Below are positions 1 to 6,101 of a stretch of DNA of 9,066 nt, in pieces. Each line of letters starts with the position of its first letter. Positions within the stretch are counted from its first letter, which is position 1. Both the position numbers and the translations under genes were made by a program. This DNA is from Syntrophomonadaceae bacterium (GTDB lineage Bacteria > Bacillota_D > Dethiobacteria > DTU022), in NCBI GenBank assembly GCA_003551865.1, contig PUNU01000072.1, positions 1 through 9,066 of the forward strand. The letters are read 5' to 3'. The notes under the pieces are model-generated. The model worked only from the letters and a program-made list of their open reading frames with translations. It did not search any database and had not been told where the DNA came from.

Positions 1-2479
1 AGGGCTGCAGCGGATCCCCGGTTTGTTCGTCTCTTCTCACGTAGGAGAGATAAAGCCTCTCGCGGGTGCAGAGCAGGGTTTCGAGGAACATGTAGCGGTC
101 GCGTTCAGCAGTATCGACGTCGCCCGCCCGGCGTTTCGCAGACCGCAGGTCGAGGGCGTCCCTTCGCCCCGAGGCCGGGAAGAGGCCCTCGCCCAGGCCG
201 AGCACAAAGACTGCCTTGAACGGGATCGCCCGCATGGGTAAAAATGATGAAACGACCACACCCTCAGCCAGGTACTGCCCCCGGCCGCCGCCCAGAGATT
301 CGACCGCCCGTCCGGCGATTTCCGCCGCTGTCCGGCCGCTCACCTTGTGCCCCAGGTCCATGGCCTCGAGTTTGCCCAGTGCCCGAAGCAGGCGCAGGCG
401 GTCGCGTTGGGCTGCCCCGTCTTCAAAATGGAGGTAGGCGTCGATCTGGGCCGCGTAGAACCCGGCCCAGTCGGTGAGGGTCATTTTATGTTTGCGGACA
501 AAACGGGCATCGGCTATAAGCGAGCGGGCCAGCAGGCCGAAGCGGGCCGCCGCGGAGGCTGAATCACCGGAGATTTCCTCCACCAGCCACCGGCCCCCGG
601 CGGCTTCGAAAATTCTTTCCTCGCCGCTCTTGTCCCCGGTCATAAAGGCGCCGAGAGCGAGCCGCCGGATACCCTGGTCCCAGTTGTAGACGTCCTCGTC
701 AATATAGGTGCCGGCGTGATCGGAGTGGTCGGCCCCGAAAATAATTCCCAGCGCCTCGGCTTTTTGCGCCAGATCGTCGGCTGTCAGGTCGTCGAAGCGG
801 CCGATCACTGCGGGGTGGCCCATCAGGGCCAGCATTTCGGAGCGCGAGAACCGGCCGAAAGGCATTTTCAGCAGGAGGCTCATGGCCTCGATCAGGCGGC
901 TGCCTGCGGTGCCCGGCAGATCGGATACACTGCTCGGCAGGTTGTGGCAGGCGGCGAAAACAGTTTCTATTTGCGGCAGGTAAACGTCGCGGCCGGCGCT
1001 GTTTACGATCACGGCGATGTCGCTGAAGCGCAGGGGTGGTTGTCCGGGCGCCGGCCTGTCGTCGCGCATCAGTTTCCAGATCTCGTCGGCCACCCATTCG
1101 ACTTCCCGGCGCACCGACGGTGCGGCCACCAGCCTGATCGTTTCATCCGGCGGGTATACCCCGTCAGCGGGAACATCTTTTATCTCGCCCGGTTTTTCCG
1201 CTTCACTATCTTCCACTCTCAAGGTGCGCTCCGGTTCGCGGAAAAGAATATCTTTTTGCAGAAGATGCAGCAGGCCGCCGCCGGACCGGGCCGGATCGGC
1301 GAACCTGCCGTTGAAATCGCAGTCGGTAAGCTCTTCGATCAGGCGGACATGCTCGCGCCCGGGACGGCCCCAGTAGCGCAGTGCCGGATTGTCCGCTTCA
1401 AAAAGGCCGAAGGGATCTTCCTCACCTGTTTCACCTGTCTCCGCCCACAGGCGTTTTTTGCGCCGGTCCAGCTCCCGGTCCAGGCGATGGAAAAATTCCC
1501 GCTCGGTCTCGACATCTTCCCAAAATTCGGCGCAGGGGTTGAGGGTGTAGATCTTGACAGTGCCGATTTCCCCCAACCGGGCAAACAGGTGCTGGAAGAT
1601 CCTGGCCACGTAGGAGACCCCGAAGATGTGCACCGGGGGCAAACCGGCGTTTTTAAGTATTTTAAACAGCTCGTCATCATGTGCCAGCAGATCAAGGGTG
1701 GCCCAGCGTCCGCCATCGTCGGGCGGATTGTTTTCCAGGATCCCGCCTTTGCCGAAAACAGCATTCCACAGGGCCCTTTGCCAGCCGGCGGTAACTGCCA
1801 GGGTCGGGTCATCCGCGGCGGGATTGGCAAAGGGGTGATCGGCCGGGTGGAAACTGCCGGGTTTGTCTCCCGCTTTTCGCCAGGCGGCGATCATCTCCGG
1901 CCGGGAGTAGGTATATTCCTGGAAAAGGTGGGCCAGGCGGGCGGACAGTTGAACCCGGCGCATATCGGCCCCGTCGGCCGCCAGGTGACTGTCGAAAGCC
2001 GGCGCAGTGGAAGGGCCGGCTCCGCCGTCCCGCTTTCCCCTGCTGGGCCCGCCCGTAAAGCTTCCATCCCCGGGCGGTGAAGATGAACCTGCCGGCGCTA
2101 AGCTTCCGGCAAGTCCCGCGGTGCTTTCCAGGTACCTTTTGACCGGCTGCAGCTCCGTCCGAGCGAGCATTGTTTGATCGCAAAGAACGGCCAAAATCGC
2201 CGCTTCGATCGTGTCGAGGTCCACCAGCTTTACTTCACCCGGGCAGACCTCGGAAACTATCCCGCCGATAAAGCGTTCCAGCCTTCTAAATTGCAGGTTG
2301 GCAGATATCCCGGCGGCCTGGGCCAGGCCGAGCCGCACCCAGGTTTCCATGTTCCGGTTGGGCACCACGATCTCCACGGGATCAAGCGGATGCGCCCCTT
2401 CGGAGCGCCGCTGCTGAAGATCAGCGGCCAGGGCATCGAGAAGGTGCTCGGTCTTGTTTGAATAAACCAGTTCGATCAT
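1..2479 (-). CDS. recC: RecC, exodeoxyribonuclease V gamma subunit (C-terminus beyond left edge)
   Basis: RecC is the non-catalytic scaffold of the RecBCD helicase-nuclease, which processes double-strand breaks; in E. coli it splits the duplex and scans the 3' strand for Chi. The frame stays open for 826 codons and runs off the window; RecC is usually about 1,050-1,150 residues, so roughly a quarter is missing. Matches to E. coli RecC run along the whole length: YSNKTEHLLDAL at residues 6-17, the GISANLQF region near 57-64, HIFGVSYV near 284, YTLNPCAEFW at 311-320, NPALRYWGRPGRE near 364, LLHLLQKDIL near 403, SVRREVEWVADEI near 455, NWDQGIRRLALG near 599, PMRAIPFK at 748-755 and LGLGEGLFP just after, and DRYMFLETLL near 793. 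The family GDPLQP segment sits at the edge. ATG 2479 is preceded by AAGGAG ten bases upstream. A hydrolase gene lies 31 bases upstream in the same direction. Oddities: a Gly/Ser/Pro-rich insert near residues 121-165, and none of five aligned Chi-contact residues is conserved. recB and recD are not in the window. Confidence 0.93.
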   Translation of the reverse strand, partial: MIELVYSNKTEHLLDALAADLQQRRSEGAHPLDPVEIVVPNRNMETWVRLGLAQAAGISANLQFRRLERFIGGIVSEVCPGEVKLVDLDTIEAAILAVLCDQTMLARTELQPVKRYLESTAGLAGSLAPAGSSSPPGDGSFTGGPSRGKRDGGAGPSTAPAFDSHLAADGADMRRVQLSARLAHLFQEYTYSRPEMIAAWRKAGDKPGSFHPADHPFANPAADDPTLAVTAGWQRALWNAVFGKGGILENNPPDDGGRWATLDLLAHDDELFKILKNAGLPPVHIFGVSYVARIFQHLFARLGEIGTVKIYTLNPCAEFWEDVETEREFFHRLDRELDRRKKRLWAETGETGEEDPFGLFEADNPALRYWGRPGREHVRLIEELTDCDFNGRFADPARSGGGLLHLLQKDILFREPERTLRVEDSEAEKPGEIKDVPADGVYPPDETIRLVAAPSVRREVEWVADEIWKLMRDDRPAPGQPPLRFSDIAVIVNSAGRDVYLPQIETVFAACHNLPSSVSDLPGTAGSRLIEAMSLLLKMPFGRFSRSEMLALMGHPAVIGRFDDLTADDLAQKAEALGIIFGADHSDHAGTYIDEDVYNWDQGIRRLALGAFMTGDKSGEERIFEAAGGRWLVEEISGDSASAAARFGLLARSLIADARFVRKHKMTLTDWAGFYAAQIDAYLHFEDGAAQRDRLRLLRALGKLEAMDLGHKVSGRTAAEIAGRAVESLGGGRGQYLAEGVVVSSFLPMRAIPFKAVFVLGLGEGLFPASGRRDALDLRSAKRRAGDVDTAERDRYMFLETLLCTRERLYLSYVRRDEQTGDPLQP

Positions 2480-2489
2480 CTCGAGACTG

Positions 2490-2495
2490 CTCCTT
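2490..2495 (-). promoter_or_regulatory. Ribosome binding site of recC
   Basis: AAGGAG on the minus strand, 10 bases before ATG 2479 and inside the 31-base gap after the upstream hydrolase gene. It fixes the recC start, and the resulting N-terminus aligns with the N-terminus of E. coli RecC (Y-S-N-K/R). Confidence 0.75.
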
Positions 2496-2510
2496 AAATC
2501 AGAAAAATTC

Positions 2511-3428
2511 TCAAAAGATCGGTTCTTTCGACAGCACTTCAAATAAATGCCGGCGCAGTTCATAGCCGGACATTGAAGCGGTGTAATGCCCCTTGTCGAT
2601 CACCGCCGAGGGGTGGTCACCGTAAGAGTTTTTTTGCCTTGCAAAACGGATGATCTGATCATAACGGGCAAGCAGGGGAAACACATTATTTTCTTTCACC
2701 CTGGAGAATTGTTTTTCAAAATTTAACCTGTTTTCCACGATATCGGGATTTTCCAGGACCTTAGGGGCAGCCAGCTTTCGGTAAATGGAGCGGGTAAAAA
2801 CATCACCGGGCGCGGTTCCGGCCAGCAGGGGCATATAAAGGTCTGCAGTGTTGAAGTAGGCGCGGTGCAGGTTGGTGATCCACCCGCCCAGGCTGAAACC
2901 GCAGACAGCCACCCGGCTGCCCCGGTTTTTAGCGTACATGATCAGAGCTTCCACCATCTTTGCCGATACGGATAAAAGGGTGCTGAAAGTGGAAAGGTGG
3001 GCCATGTAGCGGCGGTATACCGCGAAAGACCGGTGGAAAGGGGCCCTGACCAGGATTAGATTGGCGGGGACGTCTTCACGGCTCGATTGAAAAATATTAT
3101 AAAAGGTATTGTTTCTCAAGGGGATGTTGTCAAAAGGCCGCTCATTGTTGCCGTGGTGAAAAATAATGGTTGTGTGATCGTCGCCTTTCCACTGCACGAT
3201 TTGAAAAGCGGGGTCCAGCTCGCCGATCGGTGTAACCGCGGGCACTTCATAACGCCCTTCCCCTATAACCTTCGGCCATTTTAGACTGACGGCATTTAAA
3301 AGCTCCGCATAGGCGGGGCTTTCGATACTTTCGCGGAACAGCTTGCTGTTCCAAAACACTGCCGCTGCCAGGGTTACCGGAAACCTGTCCAGCAAAATAT
3401 GCTTATTGACCGTGCCGTTTTTCATCAT
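2511..3428 (-). CDS. Alpha/beta-hydrolase superfamily protein, probably cytoplasmic
   Basis: A 305-residue protein with the marks of the alpha/beta-hydrolase fold. HHGNN at residues 91-95 fits the oxyanion-hole strand. CGFSLGG at 176-182 is the nucleophile elbow, with Ser179 as nucleophile. ARYDQ at 254-258 offers Asp257 as the acid, and KGHYT at 279-283 offers His281 as the base. This is a complete Ser-Asp-His set in the right order. No signal peptide or membrane helix is evident, so it is probably cytoplasmic. Residues 1-85 before the first core strand are unusually long for a simple esterase. I cannot name a family or substrate; esterase, lipase or peptidase activity are all possible. The first ATG (3428) and second ATG (3425) are adjacent and neither has a strong Shine-Dalgarno, so the start is less certain than the rest. 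recC follows 31 bases downstream and is probably co-transcribed. Base composition is lower in GC than recC. Confidence 0.82.
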   Translation of the reverse strand: MMKNGTVNKHILLDRFPVTLAAAVFWNSKLFRESIESPAYAELLNAVSLKWPKVIGEGRYEVPAVTPIGELDPAFQIVQWKGDDHTTIIFHHGNNERPFDNIPLRNNTFYNIFQSSREDVPANLILVRAPFHRSFAVYRRYMAHLSTFSTLLSVSAKMVEALIMYAKNRGSRVAVCGFSLGGWITNLHRAYFNTADLYMPLLAGTAPGDVFTRSIYRKLAAPKVLENPDIVENRLNFEKQFSRVKENNVFPLLARYDQIIRFARQKNSYGDHPSAVIDKGHYTASMSGYELRRHLFEVLSKEPIF

Positions 3429-3478
3429 AAAAGTAATTTAAACAACAGCAGCCCTTTTCCTGCCTGGCCGTAAGCGCG

Positions 3479-3506
3479 ATTCTAAAAACAAGCCCGTTAA
3501 GGTGAA
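3479..3506 (-). promoter_or_regulatory. Possible promoter of the hydrolase-recC unit
   Basis: On the minus strand, TTCACC (3506-3501, 4/6 match to TTGACA) and TAGAAT (3484-3479, 5/6 match to TATAAT) are separated by 16 bases and lie about 50 bases before the hydrolase start. The -35 match is weak, so this is a candidate only. Confidence 0.3.
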
Positions 3507-3533
3507 CTGCTTCGCGTGGGCCGGGGGATTTTT

Positions 3534-3557
3534 TAAACGAAATTGCTGTTTCGTTTA
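3534..3557. repeat. 9-bp inverted repeat, possible operator
   Basis: TAAACGAAA (3534-3542) and TTTCGTTTA (3549-3557) are perfectly complementary, separated by TTGCTG. The stem is AT-rich and is not followed directly by a T run on either strand, so a protein-binding operator is more likely than a terminator. It lies between the candidate promoters of the two divergent genes, so one regulator could act on both. Confidence 0.5.
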
Positions 3558-3590
3558 GATTGGTTTTTTAAGTTTAAGGGACCATCCATC

Positions 3591-3619
3591 TGGGCACAAC
3601 GGGCGATTAATAGTAAAAT
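3591..3619 (+). promoter_or_regulatory. Possible promoter of the MORN-repeat gene
   Basis: TGGGCA (3591-3596, 4/6 to TTGACA) and TAAAAT (3614-3619, 5/6 to TATAAT) are separated by 17 bases, ending 28 bases before the start codon at 3648. A sigma-70-type match by eye only. Confidence 0.35.
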
Positions 3620-3630
3620 AGATGACAGTG

Positions 3631-3637
3631 GGGAGGT
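3631..3637 (+). promoter_or_regulatory. Ribosome binding site of the MORN-repeat gene
   Basis: GGGAGGT lies 10 bases before ATG 3648. It decides the start: the same frame is open from ATG 3543, but the 35 extra residues from there have no ribosome binding site and no MORN character. Confidence 0.7.
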
Positions 3638-3647
3638 AGGTCTGTTC

Positions 3648-4139
3648 ATGGCAAAGAAGCAAAGCGGCAGAGAAGTTAACGAAAAAAATGAAGGAAGAGG
3701 CACCATAAAATTTAAAAGCGGTTCAAAATACGTCGGTGAATTAAAAAACGGCGTAGCACACGGGGAAGGAACCCATACCTTTGCCGACGGGCGTGAACTG
3801 AGCGGCTCCTTCGAATGGGGCAAACCGCACGGCCAAAACCTTGAATTGACCTTTCCCGACGGCCGCAAATATGTCGGCGAATACAGGAAAGGCAGAAGGC
3901 ACGGCTGGGGTAAAATGTATTTCCCCGATGGCAAGACGTTTGAAGGTGAATGGAAAAACGATCAGCCGCATGGAGAAGGCAGTATGAGCCACCCTGACGG
4001 CTCTGTTGAACGGGGCATGTGGAAAAGAGGCAGAAAAATTGATCCGGAAGCCGAGCAATCCGGCGGAAAGTTTACCAGGATTGCTCTCCTGGGCCTTTTC
4101 CTGGTCCTGGTTTTCATGGTGATTTATCTGTTTTTATAA
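3648..4139 (+). CDS. MORN-repeat protein with C-terminal membrane anchor
   Basis: A 163-residue protein. Residues 14-27 look like half a MORN unit. Four full units follow at about 28-50, 51-74, 75-97 and 98-120, each of about 23 residues on the pattern Y-x-G-E-(x3-4)-G-x-x-H-G-x-G-x-x-x-x-x-D-G; a broken fifth unit lies at about 121-129. KYVGEYRKGRRHGWG (74-88) is the clearest copy. A linker (130-143) leads to a single hydrophobic helix at about 144-163 that ends the protein, so it is probably tail-anchored in the inner membrane with the repeats in the cytoplasm. MORN repeats form beta-hairpin sheets, proposed to bind lipid or protein; there is no catalytic domain. The role in bacteria is largely unknown and I do not assign one. 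The gene is divergent from the hydrolase-recC unit and converges on pcm with 7 bases between stop codons. Its codons are rich in AAA and GAA, and its GC is lower than the flanking operons. Confidence 0.88.
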   Translation: MAKKQSGREVNEKNEGRGTIKFKSGSKYVGELKNGVAHGEGTHTFADGRELSGSFEWGKPHGQNLELTFPDGRKYVGEYRKGRRHGWGKMYFPDGKTFEGEWKNDQPHGEGSMSHPDGSVERGMWKRGRKIDPEAEQSGGKFTRIALLGLFLVLVFMVIYLFL

Positions 4140-4146
4140 AGGAGAA

Positions 4147-4782
4147 CTATTCCCCTATCAGGGGGAGGAAGCGGCAGCCCACGGTTTTCTGCTTTGAGAT
4201 GTTTCCCTGCCTGTCCTTGCTGATAACGAGCAGTTCCTGGCTGAAAGAGTCGCCGACAGGGATTACCATTTTGCCTTCATTGGCGAGCTGTTCCAGCAGG
4301 GCGGGAGGCACCTTTTCGGCGGCGGCCGCCACCAGGATGCCATTAAAAGGAGCTTCTTCCGGCCACCCTTTACTGCCGTCTCCGACTTTAAAGCTGATAT
4401 TTTCATAACCCAGCCTGTTAAGCACCGTGGAAGCTGTTTGGGAAAGCTTTTCAAATCTTTCGATTGTGTAAACGTGTGCGGCCAGTTCGGCCAGGATCGC
4501 CGTCTGGTAACCCGACCCGGTGCCGATATCCAAAACCCTTTCACCGCCCTTTAATTCCAGAGACTCCGTCATCAGGGCTACAATATAAGGCTGGGAAATG
4601 GTTTGGCCGAAGTCAATCGGCAGGGGGTAATCCTCGTAGGCCTGGTCCAGGACTTCCCGGCCCACGAACATGTGCCTGGGGACCCTGTAGAAGGCGTCCA
4701 GGACTTTTTGGTCTTTTATGCCCCGGGGTATTAACTGCGTTTCAACCATATGCTCCCGCAGCCGGGTAAACTTATCATCCAT
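4147..4782 (-). CDS. pcm: Protein-L-isoaspartate O-methyltransferase
   Basis: Pcm transfers a methyl group from S-adenosylmethionine to L-isoaspartyl residues in damaged proteins, starting their conversion back to aspartate; it is a cytoplasmic repair enzyme. Using ATG 4782 it has 211 residues, the usual size. GQTISQPYIVA (59-69) is the family signature near the substrate site. VLDIGTGSGYQTA (83-95) is SAM motif I. VYTIERFEKL (104-113) carries the acidic residue expected after strand 2. VGDGSKGW (133-140) and the KMVIPVGD strand (171-178) complete the fold. VPRHMFV (34-40) also matches the family. The frame is open up to ATG 4839, which would add 19 residues. I prefer ATG 4782 because the protein then begins where bacterial and archaeal Pcm proteins begin, and GGAGGT precedes it, although at a long 14-base spacing. 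ATG 4839 has no Shine-Dalgarno. The gene stands alone, converging with the MORN gene and divergent from the anchored hydrolase. Confidence 0.95.
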   Translation of the reverse strand: MDDKFTRLREHMVETQLIPRGIKDQKVLDAFYRVPRHMFVGREVLDQAYEDYPLPIDFGQTISQPYIVALMTESLELKGGERVLDIGTGSGYQTAILAELAAHVYTIERFEKLSQTASTVLNRLGYENISFKVGDGSKGWPEEAPFNGILVAAAAEKVPPALLEQLANEGKMVIPVGDSFSQELLVISKDRQGNISKQKTVGCRFLPLIGE

Positions 4783-4796
4783 AATCTGTTTTGCAA

Positions 4797-4802
4797 ACCT
4801 CC
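4797..4802 (-). promoter_or_regulatory. Probable ribosome binding site of pcm
   Basis: GGAGGT on the minus strand, 14 bases before ATG 4782. The sequence is strong but the spacing is longer than usual. It supports the shorter pcm start over ATG 4839, which has no such site. Confidence 0.5.
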
Positions 4803-4865
4803 GTGTAATTACCGGGAATGCCTGCGCATTAAGTATCACAGGGAGCAGGGAATATCAGTTATATT

Positions 4866-4878
4866 TGTTTATTAAACA
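4866..4878. repeat. 13-base palindrome in the pcm leader
   Basis: TGTTTA (4866-4871) and TAAACA (4873-4878) are perfect inverted arms around a single base. This symmetric form suits a dimeric DNA-binding regulator and not an RNA hairpin. It lies 84-96 bases upstream of the preferred pcm start. No regulator is encoded nearby. Confidence 0.4.
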
Positions 4879-4931
4879 GCGCCGCCCGTTTTCCTGCCTG
4901 CAGCCGGCGGTTTTTTCATGGGCTGTCTATA

Positions 4932-4937
4932 TATATA
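4932..4937 (+). promoter_or_regulatory. Possible -10 element for the anchored hydrolase
   Basis: A perfect TATAAT within an alternating AT tract (4928-4938), 73 bases before the start codon. No good -35 hexamer is present at 15-18 bases; only a T run at 4911-4916 is near. The alternating tract could also serve as a -10 region for pcm on the other strand. Confidence 0.35.
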
Positions 4938-4945
4938 ATAGAAAA

Positions 4946-4966
4946 ACTGGTGATGCAAAAACCAGT
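4946..4966. repeat. 6-bp inverted repeat, possible operator
   Basis: ACTGGT (4946-4951) and ACCAGT (4961-4966) are perfect inverted arms with a 9-base spacer, placed just downstream of the TATAAT element and upstream of the hydrolase ribosome binding site. Position suggests a repressor site or a short leader hairpin. Confidence 0.35.
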
Positions 4967-4995
4967 AATTTACGGTAGTCTTATATTGTGCCTTT

Positions 4996-5001
4996 AAGGA
5001 G
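4996..5001 (+). promoter_or_regulatory. Ribosome binding site of the anchored hydrolase
   Basis: AAGGAG, nine bases before ATG 5011. It supports this start, which also places a positively charged N-terminus before the membrane helix. Confidence 0.75.
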
Positions 5002-5010
5002 CGGATTTCG

Positions 5011-5994
5011 ATGCAGGGCAGAACTGGAAAAAATTTTAGCTGGAGACGGTTTTTTAAGGGGGCGGGCCTAATCCTGGCGGCGCTTTTTATATTGCTGAGC
5101 GCTGCTCCTTACTTCATTACCGTCGAGCGGCCTGCTGCGGATCGCCGCGCGCTGACCTATGACAACAGCGAGTTTGCTGCAGTTAAGGATGTGGAAATCC
5201 ACTTCCGCCTTTTTGAACCGCTTGGGGCCGGGGAGGACAACGTTTTGCTGGTGCACGGTTTCGGTGCTTCCACTTTCAGCTGGCGCCATACCGCGCCGGC
5301 CTTGCAGGACGAGGGCATGCGGGTGCTTGCCGTCGACCTGCCGGGCTTTGGCCTGAGTGAGAGGAAACAAGGGCTGGATCATTCCCCCGGAGGGCGGGCG
5401 GAATATATGTGGCTACTGCTGGATGATCTTTATCCCGGAGAAAGCTGGCACCTGGTCGGGCACTCGATGGGCGGGGCCGCGGTTACGGCGATGGCCCTGC
5501 AGGAGCCGGATCGGGTCGAAAGCATTACCCTGGCCGCCGGCGCGCTAATCGGTTCGGGCCGTTTCGGGCCGCCCTGGCTGTACAGCTATCCCCCGCTTAA
5601 GCGATGGGTAAAGGTTTTAAGCACACGCCTTCTGCTCAATCAGGACACAATAGAAGACATGCTGGCTTCAGCCTACGGAAGGGCGCCTGCCCCTGAAGAA
5701 GTTGAAGGTTACTACCTGCCCGTTACCGTTGAAGGAAGTGAAGTGGTCCTGGCCGATCTCCTTGGCAGCAGGTTTTTACTTCCCCGGGAGAAGCTGGTTG
5801 AGCTTGATCTTCCGGTGCTCTGCCTCTGGGGTGAATACGACGAATGGGTTCCCCTTGAGCGGGGAAAGGAGCTGGCTGAGCTGCTGCCCGGGGCGGAGCT
5901 TGTAGTAATCCCGGAGGAAGGTCACTGCCCGATGGAAACCGCTCCCCACAGGTTTAATCCCGAACTGCTGCGTTTTTTGCAGTCGCAGGATTAA
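5011..5994 (+). CDS. Membrane-anchored alpha/beta-hydrolase
   Basis: A 327-residue hydrolase. The N-terminus is basic (R4, K7, R12, R13, K16) and followed by a hydrophobic helix at about 17-37. This reads as an uncleaved signal anchor that would place the catalytic domain outside the cytoplasm, though a cleaved signal is possible. The core has VHGFGAS at 81-87 (oxyanion HGFG), DLPGFGLSE at 109-117, and the nucleophile elbow GHSMGG at 150-155 with Ser152. Asp277 in GEYDEW and His305 in EEGHCPME complete the triad. Residues about 178-255 form the cap, with a Pro/Trp-rich stretch (GPPWLYSYPP) at 186-195. Fold and triad match esterases, epoxide-hydrolase-like and C-C bond hydrolases; without a halide or epoxide signature the substrate is unknown. 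It stands alone: divergent from pcm and convergent with the ABC operon. It resembles the hydrolase at 2511-3428 only in fold, not in sequence or location. Confidence 0.9.
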   Translation: MQGRTGKNFSWRRFFKGAGLILAALFILLSAAPYFITVERPAADRRALTYDNSEFAAVKDVEIHFRLFEPLGAGEDNVLLVHGFGASTFSWRHTAPALQDEGMRVLAVDLPGFGLSERKQGLDHSPGGRAEYMWLLLDDLYPGESWHLVGHSMGGAAVTAMALQEPDRVESITLAAGALIGSGRFGPPWLYSYPPLKRWVKVLSTRLLLNQDTIEDMLASAYGRAPAPEEVEGYYLPVTVEGSEVVLADLLGSRFLLPREKLVELDLPVLCLWGEYDEWVPLERGKELAELLPGAELVVIPEEGHCPMETAPHRFNPELLRFLQSQD

Positions 5995-6008
5995 AGAGCA
6001 CCCCGCCC

Positions 6009-6070
6009 GGTAAAAATTCCATTTGCCTGGCAAAAATTTACCTCTGCTTGGCAAAAACCTGCTCCCGCAA
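6009..6070. repeat. Three degenerate tandem repeats of about 21 bp
   Basis: Units start at 6009, 6029 and 6050. Each opens with GGYAAAAA and the first two share a later TTxxCC-TGC pattern; unit lengths are 20, 21 and about 21. They fill most of the 107-base gap between the convergent hydrolase and ABC genes. The junction of units 1 and 2 includes the palindrome TTTGCCTGGCAAA (6022-6034). The near 21-bp period is two DNA turns. No canonical GC-rich hairpin with a T tail is present, so this is not a clear terminator. Confidence 0.45.
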
Positions 6071-6101
6071 GACTCTTTGTCTGTTTCGAGGCCCGTGGCC
6101 C

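Larger units (their letters stand above)
3429..3647. other. Divergent intergenic region between hydrolase and MORN genes
   Basis: This 219-base region holds both promoters for the divergent genes. It contains a 9-bp perfect inverted repeat (3534-3557) and several T runs. An open frame continues upstream of the MORN start from 3543, but it has no ribosome binding site at its first ATG, so I treat it as non-coding. I see no RNA gene here. Confidence 0.6.
4783..5010. other. Divergent intergenic region between pcm and the anchored hydrolase
   Basis: This region of about 230 bases holds the leaders of both genes. It includes a 13-base palindrome TGTTTATTAAACA (4866-4878), an AT-rich core with TATAAT on the plus strand (4932-4937), a 6-bp inverted repeat (4946-4966) and the hydrolase ribosome binding site. 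No gene is evident apart from the alternative 5' extension of pcm up to 4839. Confidence 0.6.

Noticed and set aside
716..2080. A 454-codon open frame on the plus strand opposite recC
   Set aside because: Its codons are in exact register with the recC codons on the other strand, a common effect of GC-rich coding DNA. The encoded protein has no recognisable motif, and recC conservation explains the sequence.
3543..3647. N-terminal extension of the MORN protein from ATG 3543
   Set aside because: No ribosome binding site precedes it, it would run through the inverted repeat and promoter region, and ATG 3648 has GGGAGGT at good spacing.
4783..4839. Longer pcm start at ATG 4839
   Set aside because: No Shine-Dalgarno before it, and the extra 19 residues precede the usual Pcm N-terminus. 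It is not fully excluded because the preferred ribosome binding site has long spacing.
4882..4916. CCGCC...GGCGG followed by six T residues, terminator-like on the plus strand
   Set aside because: The stem is only 5 bp with a loop of about 19 bases and there is no plus-strand gene just upstream needing termination.
6078..6098. Imperfect GC-rich hairpin (GAGGGCC/GGCCTC) after the ATPase stop on the minus strand
   Set aside because: It has a bulge and no T run follows, so it does not meet intrinsic terminator criteria.
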